Shown: positions 34,757 to 48,504, counted from the stretch's first letter. The stretch: 64,000 bases of DNA from Phreatobacter stygius (GCF_005144885.1 NZ_CP039690.1:558001-622000), one strand, 5' to 3'. The notes: generated by a model from the sequence alone, not told the origin. A program made the numbers and translations.

Positions 34757-35710
34757 ATGATTGCTCGGGCTTCTGGTTTTGCCGCGGTCCTGTTGAGTGG
34801 TCTCTTACTGGCGGACGCGCGCGCGCCGGCCGCCGCCCAGGACAATGATCAGATCTATGCCGTGATCCGGCGCGACGCCGAAATGCGCGCGGCGCGGCGC
34901 GGCGAGGCGCCATCCCGCAACAGCTCCTGGCCGGGTTTCCAGCTGTTCGGCGGCGGGCCGCCGCGCGAGGTTCCGCTGATCACCGTCAGGCCGCGGGCGA
35001 ATCCGGCCGGGCCGCACCAGGCATCGGCCGGCCAGCGCCAGAACGGCAATTTCCGCATGCCGGGCGGCACGCGGGCCTATTGCGTCCGGCTGTGCGACGG
35101 CTTCTTCTTCCCGGCCCCCGCCGGCGCCAGCGAGGGCCAGGGCGACCAGCAGGCAACCTGCAACAGCCTCTGCCCGGGCACCGAGGTGGCGCTCTATACC
35201 GCCCGGGGCGGCGCCGCGATCGAGGACGCCAGCGGCCCGCGCGGCCAACCCTACGCCCGGCTCGCCACCGCCTTCCGCTTTCGCGAGACGACGGTCGCGG
35301 CCTGCACCTGCCAGGGCCGGGCGACCAACGGGCTCGCCCGCCTGCCGATCACCCACGACTTCACGCTGCGTGCCGGCGACGTCGTGGTGACCGACAATGG
35401 CGTCAGGGTCTTCGCCGGCGCGGCACGTTTCCCCTATCGCCAGAGCGATTTCGTCGATGCCCGCTCCTATGGCCGGCTGCCCGCCGACATGCGGCGCCGG
35501 GTCACCGAGATCCAGGCCGGCATCCAGGCGCGCGACACCGGATCGGCGGCGCCGGTCGCCCGCACCGAAGGCCATTCGGCCCGGGCCGCGGCGCGCCGCG
35601 CCGGCATGGCCGATGCCGCGGCCTCCCTGCCGCTCGGCGCCGGCACCACCTCGACCGAGGGCGTGCGCATCCTCGACATCACCCGCCGCACCGACACCAG
35701 CATCCGCTAG
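34757..35710 (+). CDS. DUF2865 secreted protein
   Basis: A 317-residue protein of the DUF2865 family, found in Hyphomicrobiales. A signal peptide is seen at the N-terminus (FAAVLLSGLLLADARAPAAAQ). The conserved Cys clusters follow: YCVRLCDGFFFP, CNSLCPGTEVALY and ACTCQG. They probably form disulfides in the periplasm. The ATG at 34757 is preferred over 34742 because GAGGTGG lies upstream at suitable spacing. The function of the family is not known. It is a single gene, upstream of kup but separated by 287 bases. Confidence 0.85.
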   Translation: MIARASGFAAVLLSGLLLADARAPAAAQDNDQIYAVIRRDAEMRAARRGEAPSRNSSWPGFQLFGGGPPREVPLITVRPRANPAGPHQASAGQRQNGNFRMPGGTRAYCVRLCDGFFFPAPAGASEGQGDQQATCNSLCPGTEVALYTARGGAAIEDASGPRGQPYARLATAFRFRETTVAACTCQGRATNGLARLPITHDFTLRAGDVVVTDNGVRVFAGAARFPYRQSDFVDARSYGRLPADMRRRVTEIQAGIQARDTGSAAPVARTEGHSARAAARRAGMADAAASLPLGAGTTSTEGVRILDITRRTDTSIR

Positions 35711-35997
35711 GCCCCGTCGTGCCTGGAAACCGTCGCCGGGAACAATGCGCCGGCGGGCCCGTTGGCTCCTCTGAAACGAAGCGCGACCGGGAGCCGGCAT
35801 GCGGCGATTTGCGGCTTTTCTGCGATGGCCAGTTGATCAACAACCGTGCAATGCTGTATGACGCGCGCCGCAACGAGGCAGCGCGACGACCAGCCGACTG
35901 ATCGGCGAAGTGATGAACCACGAGGGCCTCGATCGGCGCTTGAAGCCTGTGTCATACGGGGCCGGATGAACCATCCGACCGTCTCAAGGTCTTATTC

Positions 35998-37980
35998 ATG
36001 GCAAACGAAACGGCGGCAGCCGGCAGCACGGTTCCGGCGGAAGTCGGCGACCCCGCGAAGACGCCCGACGCGATCGGCGGCGGTCAGACCGAAACGACAG
36101 GCCACGTGCCGCAGGCGAGCTTCGCTGCGCTGTTCGTTGGCTCGATCGGCGTCGTCTATGGCGACATCGGCACCAGTCCGCTTTATGCGTTCCGCGAAGC
36201 GCTCGGCGGCGCGCTGGGCCATCCGACCCAACCGCTGGCCGCGATCCCGCGTGAAACGGTGTTGGGCGTGCTATCGCTCATCCTGTGGGCGCTGATCATC
36301 CTGGTGACCATCAAATATGTGCTGATCCTGCTGCGCGCCGACAATGAAGGCGAAGGCGGCACATTGACCCTGATGGCGCTGGCCCAGAAGGCGCTCGGCC
36401 GCGGCCGCACCTCCATCGTGGTGATGGGCGTGATCGGCGCGGCGCTGTTTTATGGCGATGCCGCGATCACCCCGGCCATCTCGGTGCTCTCGGCGCTCGA
36501 AGGCCTGAAGCTCGTCACCCCGGTCTTCAATCCCTATATCCTGCCGATCACCACCGTCGTCATCGTGCTGTTCTTTGCGGTGCAGAGCCATGGCACCGCC
36601 CATGTCGCCCGCTTCTTCGGGCCGATCATGATGACCTGGTTCATCTGTATCGGGCTCGCCGGCCTCATTCACATCCGCGACGATTTCGGCGTGTTCTGGG
36701 CCTTCAATCCGGTCCATGGGGTGCATTTCCTGCTGACCCACGGCACGCTCGGCCTGGTGGCGCTCGGCGCGGTGTTCCTGGCGGTCTCCGGCTGCGAGGC
36801 GTTGTTCGCCGATCTCGGCCATTTCGGCCGCCGGCCGATCCAGAACGCCTGGCTCGGCGTGGTGTTTCCGTCGCTGACGCTGAACTATCTCGGCCAGGGC
36901 GCCATGGTGCTCGCCGATCCCTCCACCGTGCAGAACCCGTTCTTCCTGCTGGTGCCGAGCTGGGGCTTGTTGCCCATGGTCATCCTGGCGACCATGGCCA
37001 CCATCATCGCCAGCCAGGCGGTGCTGACCGGCGCCTTCTCGCTGTCGCGCCAGGCGATCCAGCTCGGCCTGCTGCCGCGCCTGAAGGTGATGTACACGTC
37101 CGAGGAACATGCCGGGCAGATCTACCTGCCGTTCATCAACTGGATGCTGCTGGTCGCGGTCCTGCTGCTGGTCCTGTCGTTCAAGTCCTCGTCGCACCTG
37201 GCCTCCGCCTATGGCATCGCGGTCAGCGGCACCATGGTGGTCACCTCGATCATGGCTTTCGTGGTCATCCGCCATGTCTGGAAATGGAGCCTCTTGGCCA
37301 CCGCCGGCGTGATCGTGCCGTTCCTGGTCATCGAATGGGTGTTCCTCAGCGCCAACCTGTTGAAGCTGCTCGAGGGCGGCTGGGTGCCGCTCCTGTTCGG
37401 CGGCTCCATCATGTTCCTGATGCTGACCTGGCGCCTGGGCACCCGGATCCTCGCCGACAAGACCCGGCGCATCGAGGTGCCGCTCGCCGACCTGATGAAG
37501 AGCTTCGAGAAGCGCCCCCCCCACCGGGTGCCGGGCACCGCGGTGTTCCTGACCTCCGAGCACGCCTATGCGCCGGCCTCGCTCTTGCACAACCTCAAGC
37601 ACAACAAGGTGCTGCACGAAAACAACGTGTTCCTGGCGGTGAAGAGCGTCGGCCTGCCGCGCGTGCCGGATGCCCAGCGCATCTCCTACGAGAAGCTCAA
37701 TGACAGCTTCTCCAAGCTGGTGATCAAGTTCGGCTACATGGAAACCCCGCATGTGCCGAAGGCGCTGATCGCCTGCAAGAAGGTCGGCATCAAGTTCGAC
37801 ATGATGTCGACCTCGTTCTTCCTGTCGAGGCGGCACCTGAAGGCCTCGGGCAAGCTCGGCATGCCGCTCTGGCAGGACTATGTGTTCATTGGCATGGCGG
37901 TCAACGCCAACTCGGCGACCGACTATTTCCACCTGCCCACCGGCCGGGTGGTCGAGGTCGGCACCCAGGTGACGATCTGA
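35998..37980 (+). CDS. kup: Kup-type low-affinity potassium transporter
   Basis: A 660-residue K+/H+ symporter of the Kup/HAK/KUP family. The N-terminus ([22 protein letters not shown]) is the family signature, followed by about 12 membrane segments and a cytosolic C-terminus ([36 protein letters not shown]). It imports K+ with protons at low pH or low external K+. The family is often duplicated in rhizobia; only one copy is in this window. The 287 bases upstream hold no recognised gene. Confidence 0.95.
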   Translation: MANETAAAGSTVPAEVGDPAKTPDAIGGGQTETTGHVPQASFAALFVGSIGVVYGDIGTSPLYAFREALGGALGHPTQPLAAIPRETVLGVLSLILWALIILVTIKYVLILLRADNEGEGGTLTLMALAQKALGRGRTSIVVMGVIGAALFYGDAAITPAISVLSALEGLKLVTPVFNPYILPITTVVIVLFFAVQSHGTAHVARFFGPIMMTWFICIGLAGLIHIRDDFGVFWAFNPVHGVHFLLTHGTLGLVALGAVFLAVSGCEALFADLGHFGRRPIQNAWLGVVFPSLTLNYLGQGAMVLADPSTVQNPFFLLVPSWGLLPMVILATMATIIASQAVLTGAFSLSRQAIQLGLLPRLKVMYTSEEHAGQIYLPFINWMLLVAVLLLVLSFKSSSHLASAYGIAVSGTMVVTSIMAFVVIRHVWKWSLLATAGVIVPFLVIEWVFLSANLLKLLEGGWVPLLFGGSIMFLMLTWRLGTRILADKTRRIEVPLADLMKSFEKRPPHRVPGTAVFLTSEHAYAPASLLHNLKHNKVLHENNVFLAVKSVGLPRVPDAQRISYEKLNDSFSKLVIKFGYMETPHVPKALIACKKVGIKFDMMSTSFFLSRRHLKASGKLGMPLWQDYVFIGMAVNANSATDYFHLPTGRVVEVGTQVTI

Positions 37981-38026
37981 GGCGATAGGGTAGCGAGTGG
38001 TCATTGGCCGCGGCCCTGTCGCACGC

Positions 38027-38052
38027 AACCCTCGCCCGCTTGCGGGAGAGGG
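38027..38052 (+). terminator. Hairpin after kup, possible weak terminator
   Basis: CCCTCGCCCGC-TT-GCGGGAGAGGG, an imperfect stem about 45 bases after the kup stop, without a T run. It belongs to a stretch of related CCCTCxCCC palindromes up to 38215, typical of rhizobial intergenic repeats. Confidence 0.35.
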
Positions 38053-38249
38053 TGCCCCGGCAAAAGCGAGCTTTCGCCTGAGCGGAGCCGGCGGGTGAGG
38101 GTTTGACGAGCCCCCGCCCATCAATTCGGCCCGGAATGCGCACCCAGCAATTGACGCAACCACCCTCACCCGGCCGCTCCGCGGCCACCCTCTCCCACGA
38201 AGACGTGGGCGAGGGTTCGCGCGGCGCTCTTCACCGGGCTGCGCACCCC

Positions 38250-38277
38250 ATTCGCTATTCGCTATTCGCTATTCGCC
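38250..38277. repeat. Tandem heptamer, ATTCGCT x4
   Basis: Four consecutive copies of ATTCGC(T/C), ending just before the metH stop codon at 38279. Such arrays change length by slippage and are useful only as a strain marker. Confidence 0.8.
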
Positions 38278-38278
38278 A

Positions 38279-42040
<3,762 letters not shown>

Positions 42041-42092
42041 ATCGGGCACTCGAAGGCTGGAAGCACTGGAAGCACGGAGGACGACGGGAAGC

Positions 42093-43007
42093 TCAGGCGG
42101 CGGCGCGCGCCGCCTCGTCCTCGGGCCGCAGCCCCAGGAGGTGGCAGACCGCATAGACCAGATCGGCGCGATTCATCGTGTAGAAATGGAATTCGGTGAC
42201 GCCGCGGTCGACCAGGTCGAGCACCTGCTCGGCGGCCACCGCCGCGGCGATCAGCTTGCGCGTCGCGACATCGTTCTCCAGCCCCTCGAAGCGGCGGGCG
42301 AGCCAGTCCGGCACGCTGGCGCCGGTGCGTGCGGCAAAACCGGCGGTCTGCTTGAAGTTCTGCACCGGCACGATGCCCGGCACGATCGGGATGGCGATGC
42401 CGGCGGCGCGCGCCCGGTCGAGATAACGCAGATAGACCTCGTTATCGAAGAAGAACTGGGTGATCGCCCGGGTCGCGCCGGCGTCGACCTTGCGCTTCAG
42501 CATCTCGATATCGGTGTCGATCGAGGCGCTTTCCGGGTGCTTCTCGGGATAGGCCGAGACCGAGATCTCGAAATCGCCAATGGCGCGGATGCCGGCGACC
42601 AGTTCGGGCGAGCCCTCATAGCCGCCGGGATGGGACGCGTAAGCCGTGCCGAGGCCGCCGGCCGGGTCGCCGCGCAAGGCCACGATATGGCGCACGCCCG
42701 CGTCCCAATAGTCGCGGATCACCTCGTCCACCTGATCCTTGGTGGCGGCGACGCAGGTCAGGTGCGCCGCCGGCTTCAGCGCGGTCTCCTTGATGATGCG
42801 CTGAACCGTCGAATGGGTGCGCTCGCGGGTCGAGCCGCCGGCGCCATAGGTCACCGACACGAAGGACGGAGCGAGCGGCGCGAGCCGCTCGATCGATTCC
42901 CACAAGGTCGCCTCCATCTCGTCGTTCTTCGGCGGGAAGAACTCGAAGGAGACCTTGAGCCTGGAGCGCGAGACGTAACGGCTGGGCCTGTAGGAGGAGG
43001 TGGACAT
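42093..43007 (-). CDS. metF: 5,10-methylenetetrahydrofolate reductase
   Basis: A 304-residue flavoprotein that reduces methylene-THF to methyl-THF, the substrate of MetH. The N-terminal [24 protein letters not shown], the [18 protein letters not shown] segment and the C-terminal domain with [21 protein letters not shown] match MetF. The ATG at 43007 overlaps the stop of the regulator-like gene upstream by one base, so the genes are coupled. Order regulator-metF-metH gives one route for methionine synthesis under shared control. Confidence 0.96.
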   Translation of the reverse strand: MSTSSYRPSRYVSRSRLKVSFEFFPPKNDEMEATLWESIERLAPLAPSFVSVTYGAGGSTRERTHSTVQRIIKETALKPAAHLTCVAATKDQVDEVIRDYWDAGVRHIVALRGDPAGGLGTAYASHPGGYEGSPELVAGIRAIGDFEISVSAYPEKHPESASIDTDIEMLKRKVDAGATRAITQFFFDNEVYLRYLDRARAAGIAIPIVPGIVPVQNFKQTAGFAARTGASVPDWLARRFEGLENDVATRKLIAAAVAAEQVLDLVDRGVTEFHFYTMNRADLVYAVCHLLGLRPEDEAARAAA

Positions 43008-44050
43008 CAAACAACCTCGACGGCTGGTACGCCCGGCAAGGCCGGGGCATCGGTCACAAGACGCGGGTCGCGGGCGACCCAGATGGAAACGGTCAACTGG
43101 TCGTCGCCGGCACGATCCGGCGCGAGGTTGCGGAACGCTGTCGGTTCGAGGCCGGCGGCGCCCATCCAGCCCTCGATCACGTCGCGGGCGAAACCGAGAC
43201 GGCGATGCGCCTGGGCCTCGCGCAGGAATTCGACCTCATGCGGCGCGAAATCGACGATCACCAGCCGGCCGCCCGGGCGGAGCACGCGGGCCGCCTCGCG
43301 CACGGCGCGCGCACCGTCGTCGAGGAAATGCAGCACCTGGTGGATGATGACGGCGTCATAGCCATCACGCGGCAGCGCCAGGGCATAGATGTCGCCGGCC
43401 CGGACCGAACAATGGCGGATGCCGGCGCGGTCGAGGGCCGCGCGCGCCAGCGTCAGCATTTCCGGATTGGCGTCGATGCCGAGGCCCCGGTCGATCTCGG
43501 GCGCGAACAGTTCCAGCATGCGCCCGGTGCCGGTGCCGAGGTCGAGGAGCGCCCTGACCGGCCGGCCGGCGAGCGCTTCCTTCACCGCGCGCTCGACGCG
43601 CTCCTCGGCGACATGCAGGGCCCGCAGCTTGTCCCATTCGGCGGCGTGGCGGCGGAAGAAGGCCTGGGCCTCGTCGGAGCGCTTGGCCCGCACCTCGGCC
43701 AGCCGCTCGCGATCGCTGGCCAGGATCGCGTCGGCCGGATCGACCAGCGCCACCAGGGCCTGGACGGCGCGCGCGCCGGCGCCCTCGCCGCTCGCCCGGA
43801 AAAATGCCCAGGAACCTTCCTTGACCCGCTCGACCAGACCGGCCTCGAGCAGCAATTTCAGGTGGCGCGAGATGCGCGGCTGGGATTGGCCGAGAATATC
43901 CACCATATCGGTGACCGTCAGCTCGGCCTCCGCCGCCAGCGCCAGGAGGCGCAGGCGCGTCGGCTCGCCGACCGCCCGGAGCACGGCCACGGCGTCGTCG
44001 AACGGGTGGGCTTTGATAAGGGTGCTCGGCAGCTTGATCACAGTTGTCAC
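43007..44050 (-). CDS. ArsR-type winged-helix / SAM-methyltransferase fusion regulator
   Basis: A 347-residue fusion. Residues 18-90 are an ArsR winged helix (LRAVGEPTRLRLLALAAEAELTVTDMVDILGQSQPRISRHLKLL). Residues 150-290 are a class I methyltransferase fold with the SAM motif ALLDLGTGTGRMLELF. The metal-binding Cys of true ArsR proteins are absent. Its position as first gene of the metF-metH operon suggests it senses SAM or S-adenosylhomocysteine; this is inference from context and domain makeup. The GTG at 44050 is 6 bases from the palindrome at 44057-44072, so autoregulation is likely. Confidence 0.88.
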   Translation of the reverse strand: MTTVIKLPSTLIKAHPFDDAVAVLRAVGEPTRLRLLALAAEAELTVTDMVDILGQSQPRISRHLKLLLEAGLVERVKEGSWAFFRASGEGAGARAVQALVALVDPADAILASDRERLAEVRAKRSDEAQAFFRRHAAEWDKLRALHVAEERVERAVKEALAGRPVRALLDLGTGTGRMLELFAPEIDRGLGIDANPEMLTLARAALDRAGIRHCSVRAGDIYALALPRDGYDAVIIHQVLHFLDDGARAVREAARVLRPGGRLVIVDFAPHEVEFLREAQAHRRLGFARDVIEGWMGAAGLEPTAFRNLAPDRAGDDQLTVSIWVARDPRLVTDAPALPGVPAVEVV

Positions 44051-44056
44051 TCACAT

Positions 44057-44072
44057 ATAAAGATATCTTTAT
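44057..44072. promoter_or_regulatory. Perfect 16-base palindrome, candidate operator of the methionine operon
   Basis: ATAAAGATATCTTTAT, fully symmetric, 6 bases upstream of the regulator start codon and 121 bases before the divergent radical-SAM gene. Form and place fit an ArsR-family dimer site. Confidence 0.65.
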
Positions 44073-44193
44073 GCCCTTATCGCCGGACTGACAAGAGCCT
44101 TCTGTGGACCGGCCGGCCGTGGCAGGACAATGTTCCTATTTGATCCCTTTTTGTTCTTGTTTTGGCCGCCGACGAATGCTACCTCTCGCGGTC

Positions 44194-45426
44194 ATGGGAC
44201 GCATATCTGGACGCACCTCGGCGAGCAGCGCGGCACGGATCGACGCCAGCATCGCGGACAAGCTGAATGCCGGCGGCATGGAGGCGGCCGCGGCGAACCT
44301 GTTCGGCCTGCGCACGGCGCGCGCGCTCGACCTCGCCTCCGGACCGGCCATCGGCGAGGACCGCCGGCGCGGCCGCGGCACCCTGACCAACGCCACCGGG
44401 CGTTACGAAAAACAGGCGCGCGAGGCCTATGACGACGGCTGGGGCACGCTCGACGAACTGCCCGAACTCGCCACCACCGTGCAGGAGGAGAAGGCGCGCC
44501 GGATCATCACCCGCAACGACAGCCCGGACCTCTCCTTCGACCGCTCGATCAATCCTTATCGCGGCTGCGAGCACGGCTGCACCTATTGTTTCGCCCGGCC
44601 GACCCACGCCTATATGGGCCTGTCGCCGGGCCTCGACTTCGAGACCCGGCTGTTCGTCAAGCCGAATGCGCCGGAGCTTCTGGAAAAGGAACTGGCCGAT
44701 CCCGCCTACCAGCCGCGCACCATCGCGATGGGCACCAATACCGATCCTTACCAGCCGATCGAGAAGCGCTGGATGCTGACCCGGCGCATCCTGGAGGTGC
44801 TGGAGCGCACCAATCATCCGGTCGGCATCGTCACCAAGAGCCATCTGGTGACCCGCGACATCGACATCCTCGCCCGCATGGCCGCCAAGGGGCTGGCCAA
44901 GGTGGCGCTGTCGGTGACCACGCTCGACCGCAAGCTCGCCCGCTCGATGGAACCGCGCGCCGCGACCCCGGCGAAACGGCTGGAGGCGATCCGGCTCTTG
45001 TCGGAGGCCGGCATCCCGACCGCCGTGCTGGTGGCGCCGATCATCCCGGCGGTCAACGACGCCGAGATCGAGCGCATCCTGGACGCCTGTTACCACATGG
45101 GCGCGCGCGAGGCCGGTTATGTGCTGCTGCGCCTGCCGCTGGAGATCCGCGACCTGTTCCGCGAATGGTTGGTGGCCAACCGGCCGGATGCCGCCCGCCA
45201 TGTGCTCTCGCTGATCCGCGACGTCAGAGACGGCAAGGACTATGACCCGACCTTCCATGTCCGGCAGAAGGGCGTCGGCCCGTTTGCCTGGATGATCGGC
45301 CGGCGCTTCGAAGTGGCAGCCCAGCGGCTCGGTTTCGGCAAGCGGCGCATGCGGCTCGCAACCGAATTGTTCACACCTCCCGAGCGAAAAGGACCCGCCG
45401 CCGCCAAGCAGCTCAGCCTGTTCTGA
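44194..45426 (+). CDS. PA0069-type radical SAM protein
   Basis: A 410-residue radical SAM enzyme. The cluster motif Cys-x3-Cys-x2-Cys is visible in GCEHGCTYCFARPTHAY, with NPYRGCEHG before it, and MGTNTDPYQPIEKR and IVTKSHLVTRDIDIL are typical of the SplB-like/PA0069 group. The reaction is unknown. The start is uncertain: an ATG at 44176 (MLPLAV) is possible and neither has a strong ribosome site. It is divergent from the methionine operon and shares the short intergenic region with its palindrome. Confidence 0.88.
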   Translation: MGRISGRTSASSAARIDASIADKLNAGGMEAAAANLFGLRTARALDLASGPAIGEDRRRGRGTLTNATGRYEKQAREAYDDGWGTLDELPELATTVQEEKARRIITRNDSPDLSFDRSINPYRGCEHGCTYCFARPTHAYMGLSPGLDFETRLFVKPNAPELLEKELADPAYQPRTIAMGTNTDPYQPIEKRWMLTRRILEVLERTNHPVGIVTKSHLVTRDIDILARMAAKGLAKVALSVTTLDRKLARSMEPRAATPAKRLEAIRLLSEAGIPTAVLVAPIIPAVNDAEIERILDACYHMGAREAGYVLLRLPLEIRDLFREWLVANRPDAARHVLSLIRDVRDGKDYDPTFHVRQKGVGPFAWMIGRRFEVAAQRLGFGKRRMRLATELFTPPERKGPAAAKQLSLF

Positions 45427-45492
45427 CACGCCGGACGGCAGCCGCCGGCAGCCCGCCCGACACTGCGCGAGGCATCGCCAGCCGCAAACCTT

Positions 45493-45709
45493 GAATCGAC
45501 CTGTGAAGCCGTTGAATCACATTCTCGCGGACAGAACAGCCCGAATCATTTTCTGAATTGCCCGGCTCAACGGCTTGATCGGACGCGGTTTCGGCCGCAA
45601 AGCTGAATCATCAAGGCAAGCGGCGGAACCGGCCGTTCCCGGCCGCCGGCCAGTTCATCCAGCATTTCAACCCGCCCCAATTTCGAGCTCCGCATGGCCA
45701 TCCAGATTC
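45493..45709. promoter_or_regulatory. Cluster of five GANTC sites upstream of rnhB
   Basis: GAATC occurs at 45493, 45514, 45543 and 45605, and GATTC at 45705, the last inside the rnhB start region. GANTC is the target of the cell-cycle methylase CcrM in alphaproteobacteria. The site density is well above that expected in GC-rich DNA. Apart from these sites nothing was recognised in the 267-base gap. Confidence 0.45.
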
Positions 45710-46311
45710 CGTCCTTTTCGATCGAGAGACGTGCCATCGCGCAAGGCTTCGTGCCGGTGGCGGGCGTCGACGAAGCCGGCCGCGGGCCGCTCGCCGGCCC
45801 GGTCGTGGCGGCCGCCGTCATTCTCGATCCGGATGCTATTCCGGAGGGCCTCGCCGATTCCAAGCAGCTCGACGAGGCCGCCCGCGAAGCGCTCTACGCG
45901 GCCGTCATGGCGACCGCCCGGGCGGTCGCCATCGCCTCGGCCTCGCCCGCCCGGATCGACCGCACCGACATCCGCAAGGCGACCCTGCACGCCATGACTG
46001 AGGCGGTCTTGAGGCTTGGCGTCGCCGCCCGTCACGTGCTGGTCGACGGCCGCGACCTGCCGGCCCTGCCGCTCGGCACATCGGGCGAAGCGATCGTCGA
46101 CGGTGACGCCCTGGTGGTCTCGATCGCCGCCGCCTCGATCATCGCCAAGGTTCACCGGGACCGGCTGATGCGCCATGTTGGCGCAACCCATCCCGACTAT
46201 CGCTTCGAACAGCACAAGGGCTACGGCACGCGGATCCACCGCGAAGCCATCGCCCTGCACGGCCCGACGGCCCATCACCGCATGACCTTTGGGATCCTGA
46301 AGTTACGATGA
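45694..46311 (+). CDS. rnhB: Ribonuclease HII
   Basis: A 205-residue enzyme that cuts RNA in RNA-DNA hybrids and removes single ribonucleotides. The catalytic DE is in VAGVDEAGRGPLAGPVV, further acids lie in DSKQL and SIAAASIIAKVHRDR, and HKGYGTRIHREAI is the conserved C-terminal segment. In Caulobacter and relatives rnhB precedes the ccrM gene; here it is followed by a dihydrofolate-reductase-like gene whose ATG overlaps the rnhB stop (ATGA). Upstream lies a cluster of CcrM sites. Confidence 0.95.
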   Translation: MAIQIPSFSIERRAIAQGFVPVAGVDEAGRGPLAGPVVAAAVILDPDAIPEGLADSKQLDEAAREALYAAVMATARAVAIASASPARIDRTDIRKATLHAMTEAVLRLGVAARHVLVDGRDLPALPLGTSGEAIVDGDALVVSIAAASIIAKVHRDRLMRHVGATHPDYRFEQHKGYGTRIHREAIALHGPTAHHRMTFGILKLR

Positions 46312-46886
46312 CCAGGCTGGCCGCCCCGCCCGTTCCGCAGATCGTCGGTTCGATGGCGGTCAGCCTCGACGGCTTCATCGCCGCCGGTGACGGCGAGGTC
46401 GACTGGCTTCAGCCGCTCCAGGCCGTCGACCCCGGCCATGCCCGTTTCGTCGCCGGCGTCGGCACCCTGGTCATGGGCCGCGCGACCTATGACCGGTGCC
46501 TGGCCCGTCCCGGCGGCCTGCCCTACCCGCGCCACGAGGTGATCGTCGTCAGCGCCGCGCCGCCGGCCGACCCGCCCGCCCGCGTGACGCCGTGGAACCG
46601 CGACGTACCGGCCCTGGTCCGGCACTTGCGGCAGGCCGCGGCGTCCCGGCCGGCCTGGGTCGTCGGCGGCCCCCGGCTGCAGAACGCCTTCATCGCGGCC
46701 GGCGCGATCGACCAGCTCGACCTGTTCGTCATTCCCATGCTGGCCGGCAACGGCATTTCGCTCGGCCAGGGGCTGGCCGCCAGGACCCAGCTCGACCTGG
46801 TCAGCTCCAAGGTGCTCGGCGCCGGCATCGTCCGGCTGCGCTACCGGCCGGCCGAAGCCGGTCCTACAGCCCCAGCACCGCCTTGA
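46308..46886 (+). CDS. Dihydrofolate-reductase-like (RibD C-terminal) protein
   Basis: A 192-residue protein of the RibD C-terminal/dihydrofolate-reductase-like fold. The start MAVSLDGFIAAGDGEVDWL, LVMGRATYDRC and PAWVVGGPRLQNAFIAAGAIDQLDLFVIPMLAGNG are typical. These proteins bind NADPH but the substrate is usually unknown. The gene overlaps rnhB by 4 bases. Its last 23 bases overlap the convergent uracil-DNA glycosylase gene. Confidence 0.88.
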   Translation: MTRLAAPPVPQIVGSMAVSLDGFIAAGDGEVDWLQPLQAVDPGHARFVAGVGTLVMGRATYDRCLARPGGLPYPRHEVIVVSAAPPADPPARVTPWNRDVPALVRHLRQAAASRPAWVVGGPRLQNAFIAAGAIDQLDLFVIPMLAGNGISLGQGLAARTQLDLVSSKVLGAGIVRLRYRPAEAGPTAPAPP

Positions 46887-47697
46887 TGGTCAAAAGGTCG
46901 CGCCAGGCCTGCCGCTTGGCGATCGGGCTGCGCAGCAGATAGGCCGGGTGCAGCGTGGCGATCACCTGGATCTGGCGATCGCCCAGGCTGAACGGCTGCA
47001 ACCGGCCGCGCGCCTTCATGATGCCCTTCAGCCCCATCAGCGTCTCGGTCGCCGGGCCGCCGACACAAACCAGCAGGTCGGGCGCCTTCAATTCGATCTG
47101 GCGGCGGATGAACGGCTCGCAAATGGCGATTTCCTGTGGCGTCGGCGTCCGGTTGCCCGGCGGCCGCCAGGGAATGACATTGGCAATATAGGCGTTGGTC
47201 CTGCGGTCGAGCCCGATGGCCGCCAGCATCCGGTCCAGCAACTGGCCGGAGCGGCCGACAAACGGCTTGCCGGCCAGATCCTCTTCGCGCCCCGGTGCTT
47301 CGCCGACAAACATCACCCGCGCGTCGCGGGCACCGTCCTCGAACACCGTGCGCGACGCCGTCGTCTTCAGCGCGCAGCCGTCGAATGATTCGAGAATCTG
47401 CTTGAGCGTATCGAGGTCGGCGGCCGAGCGCGCCGCTTCGCGCGCGGCGTAGACGGCGGCTTCCGGCGCCGGCGGCGATCCGACCGCGCTGACCGGCACC
47501 GGCCGGGGTGCCGTCCTGCCCGGTTCCTCGCGTGGCGCGCCACGCGGCGCCGCGGCGGCGGCCTGGCGCGCGGCAAGCTCGGCTTCGCCCTCGGCGAAAC
47601 GGTCGATCGCCGTCTCGCTCAGCGCGAGGTCGACACCGGCATCGCGGTAGAAGACGAGCAGCGCCTCGATGGCGTCCGGGGTGAGTTGCTGAACCAT
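46864..47697 (-). CDS. Uracil-DNA glycosylase, family 4-like
   Basis: A 277-residue iron-sulfur uracil-DNA glycosylase that removes uracil from DNA. The active-site motif GEAPGREEDLAGKPFVGRSGQLLD (about residue 130), the FeS Cys in GCALK, CEPFIRRQI, and the substrate-pocket motif TLHPAYLLRSP (about 245) are visible. The N-terminal 100 residues are an Ala/Pro-rich extension common in alphaproteobacteria. It overlaps the convergent dihydrofolate-reductase-like gene. Confidence 0.93.
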   Translation of the reverse strand: MVQQLTPDAIEALLVFYRDAGVDLALSETAIDRFAEGEAELAARQAAAAAPRGAPREEPGRTAPRPVPVSAVGSPPAPEAAVYAAREAARSAADLDTLKQILESFDGCALKTTASRTVFEDGARDARVMFVGEAPGREEDLAGKPFVGRSGQLLDRMLAAIGLDRRTNAYIANVIPWRPPGNRTPTPQEIAICEPFIRRQIELKAPDLLVCVGGPATETLMGLKGIMKARGRLQPFSLGDRQIQVIATLHPAYLLRSPIAKRQAWRDLLTIKAVLGL

Positions 47698-47799
47698 GGC
47701 GCCATCATAAGCGAAAGGCCGGGACGCTGCGACTCGTCCCGGCCCCCGTCCTCAACCCCCTGCGACCGGGGGAGAAACTCATTGATCCAACGCTTCAGC

Positions 47800-48453
47800 T
47801 CAGCGGCGCGGCATGGCGACCTGCACCGGGCTCGAGCCGCCGCCGTTCAGCGACACCCACTGGTTGGCATCGGTCTGCGCCTGGCGCTTGATGAAGCGGT
47901 AGCCGGTCTCGTGCCAGAGCTTCACCTCGTTGGTGAAGTTGTCGAGCACATAGTCGCCGCGGTCGGTCACCACGGTGAGGATGGCGTGGCCGTCGCCGTT
48001 GAGATCGCGCACCACCGTGATCAGCAGCGCCTCGCGCGGCACGCCGAGCGCGATCAGCCGGCGCTTCTTTTCCAGCACCAGATCTTCGCAGTCGCCCTTG
48101 CCGTCGACCGGATAGGTCCAGAATTCCTCGACCCCGAAATGCTCGAGATCGCCGACCTGCTCGATCTCGCGGTTGATCTGGAGATTGACCCGGACCAGTT
48201 GCGAGAAGGCGGCCGAGGTCAGCGTCAGGCTGCGGGCCTGGGCCGAGCGCTGGCGGCAGTCGGCCGGATTATCGGTGCAGAACTGCACCCAGCCGATCGG
48301 CGCCGATGTCGCGGCGCCGCTGGCCAGCGAGGCGGTGCGGCGAACCGGCTGCGACTGTGTCTGAGACTGAGCCTGGGCTTCGGAGAAGCCGGACAGACCA
48401 ACCGTGAAGGCGGAAAACGCAAGCAAAAACAAACAGGACGCAACGCGACGCAT
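47800..48453 (-). CDS. Transglutaminase-like cysteine peptidase (BTLCP)
   Basis: A 217-residue periplasmic protein of the bacterial transglutaminase-like cysteine proteinase family (related to LapG). A signal peptide ends near FSEAQAQ. The catalytic Cys is in GKGDCEDLVLEK (about residue 119), the His in GHAILTV (about 156) and the Asp in YVLDN. LapG-type members cut large surface adhesins, but whether this one does is not known. The ATG at 48453 is used. Two CtrA-type sites lie in the 235 bases upstream, shared with the divergent ETF-QO gene. Confidence 0.9.
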   Translation of the reverse strand: MRRVASCLFLLAFSAFTVGLSGFSEAQAQSQTQSQPVRRTASLASGAATSAPIGWVQFCTDNPADCRQRSAQARSLTLTSAAFSQLVRVNLQINREIEQVGDLEHFGVEEFWTYPVDGKGDCEDLVLEKKRRLIALGVPREALLITVVRDLNGDGHAILTVVTDRGDYVLDNFTNEVKLWHETGYRFIKRQAQTDANQWVSLNGGGSSPVQVAMPRR

Positions 48454-48504
48454 GGGTAAAAAACCCCCGAAACCCAACGATGACTGCCCTGCGACCCACG
48501 GCCA

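Noticed and set aside
42041-42092. A SAM or cobalamin riboswitch before metH.
   Set aside because: The 52-base gap after metF is too short for a riboswitch, and no riboswitch core was seen upstream of the operon.
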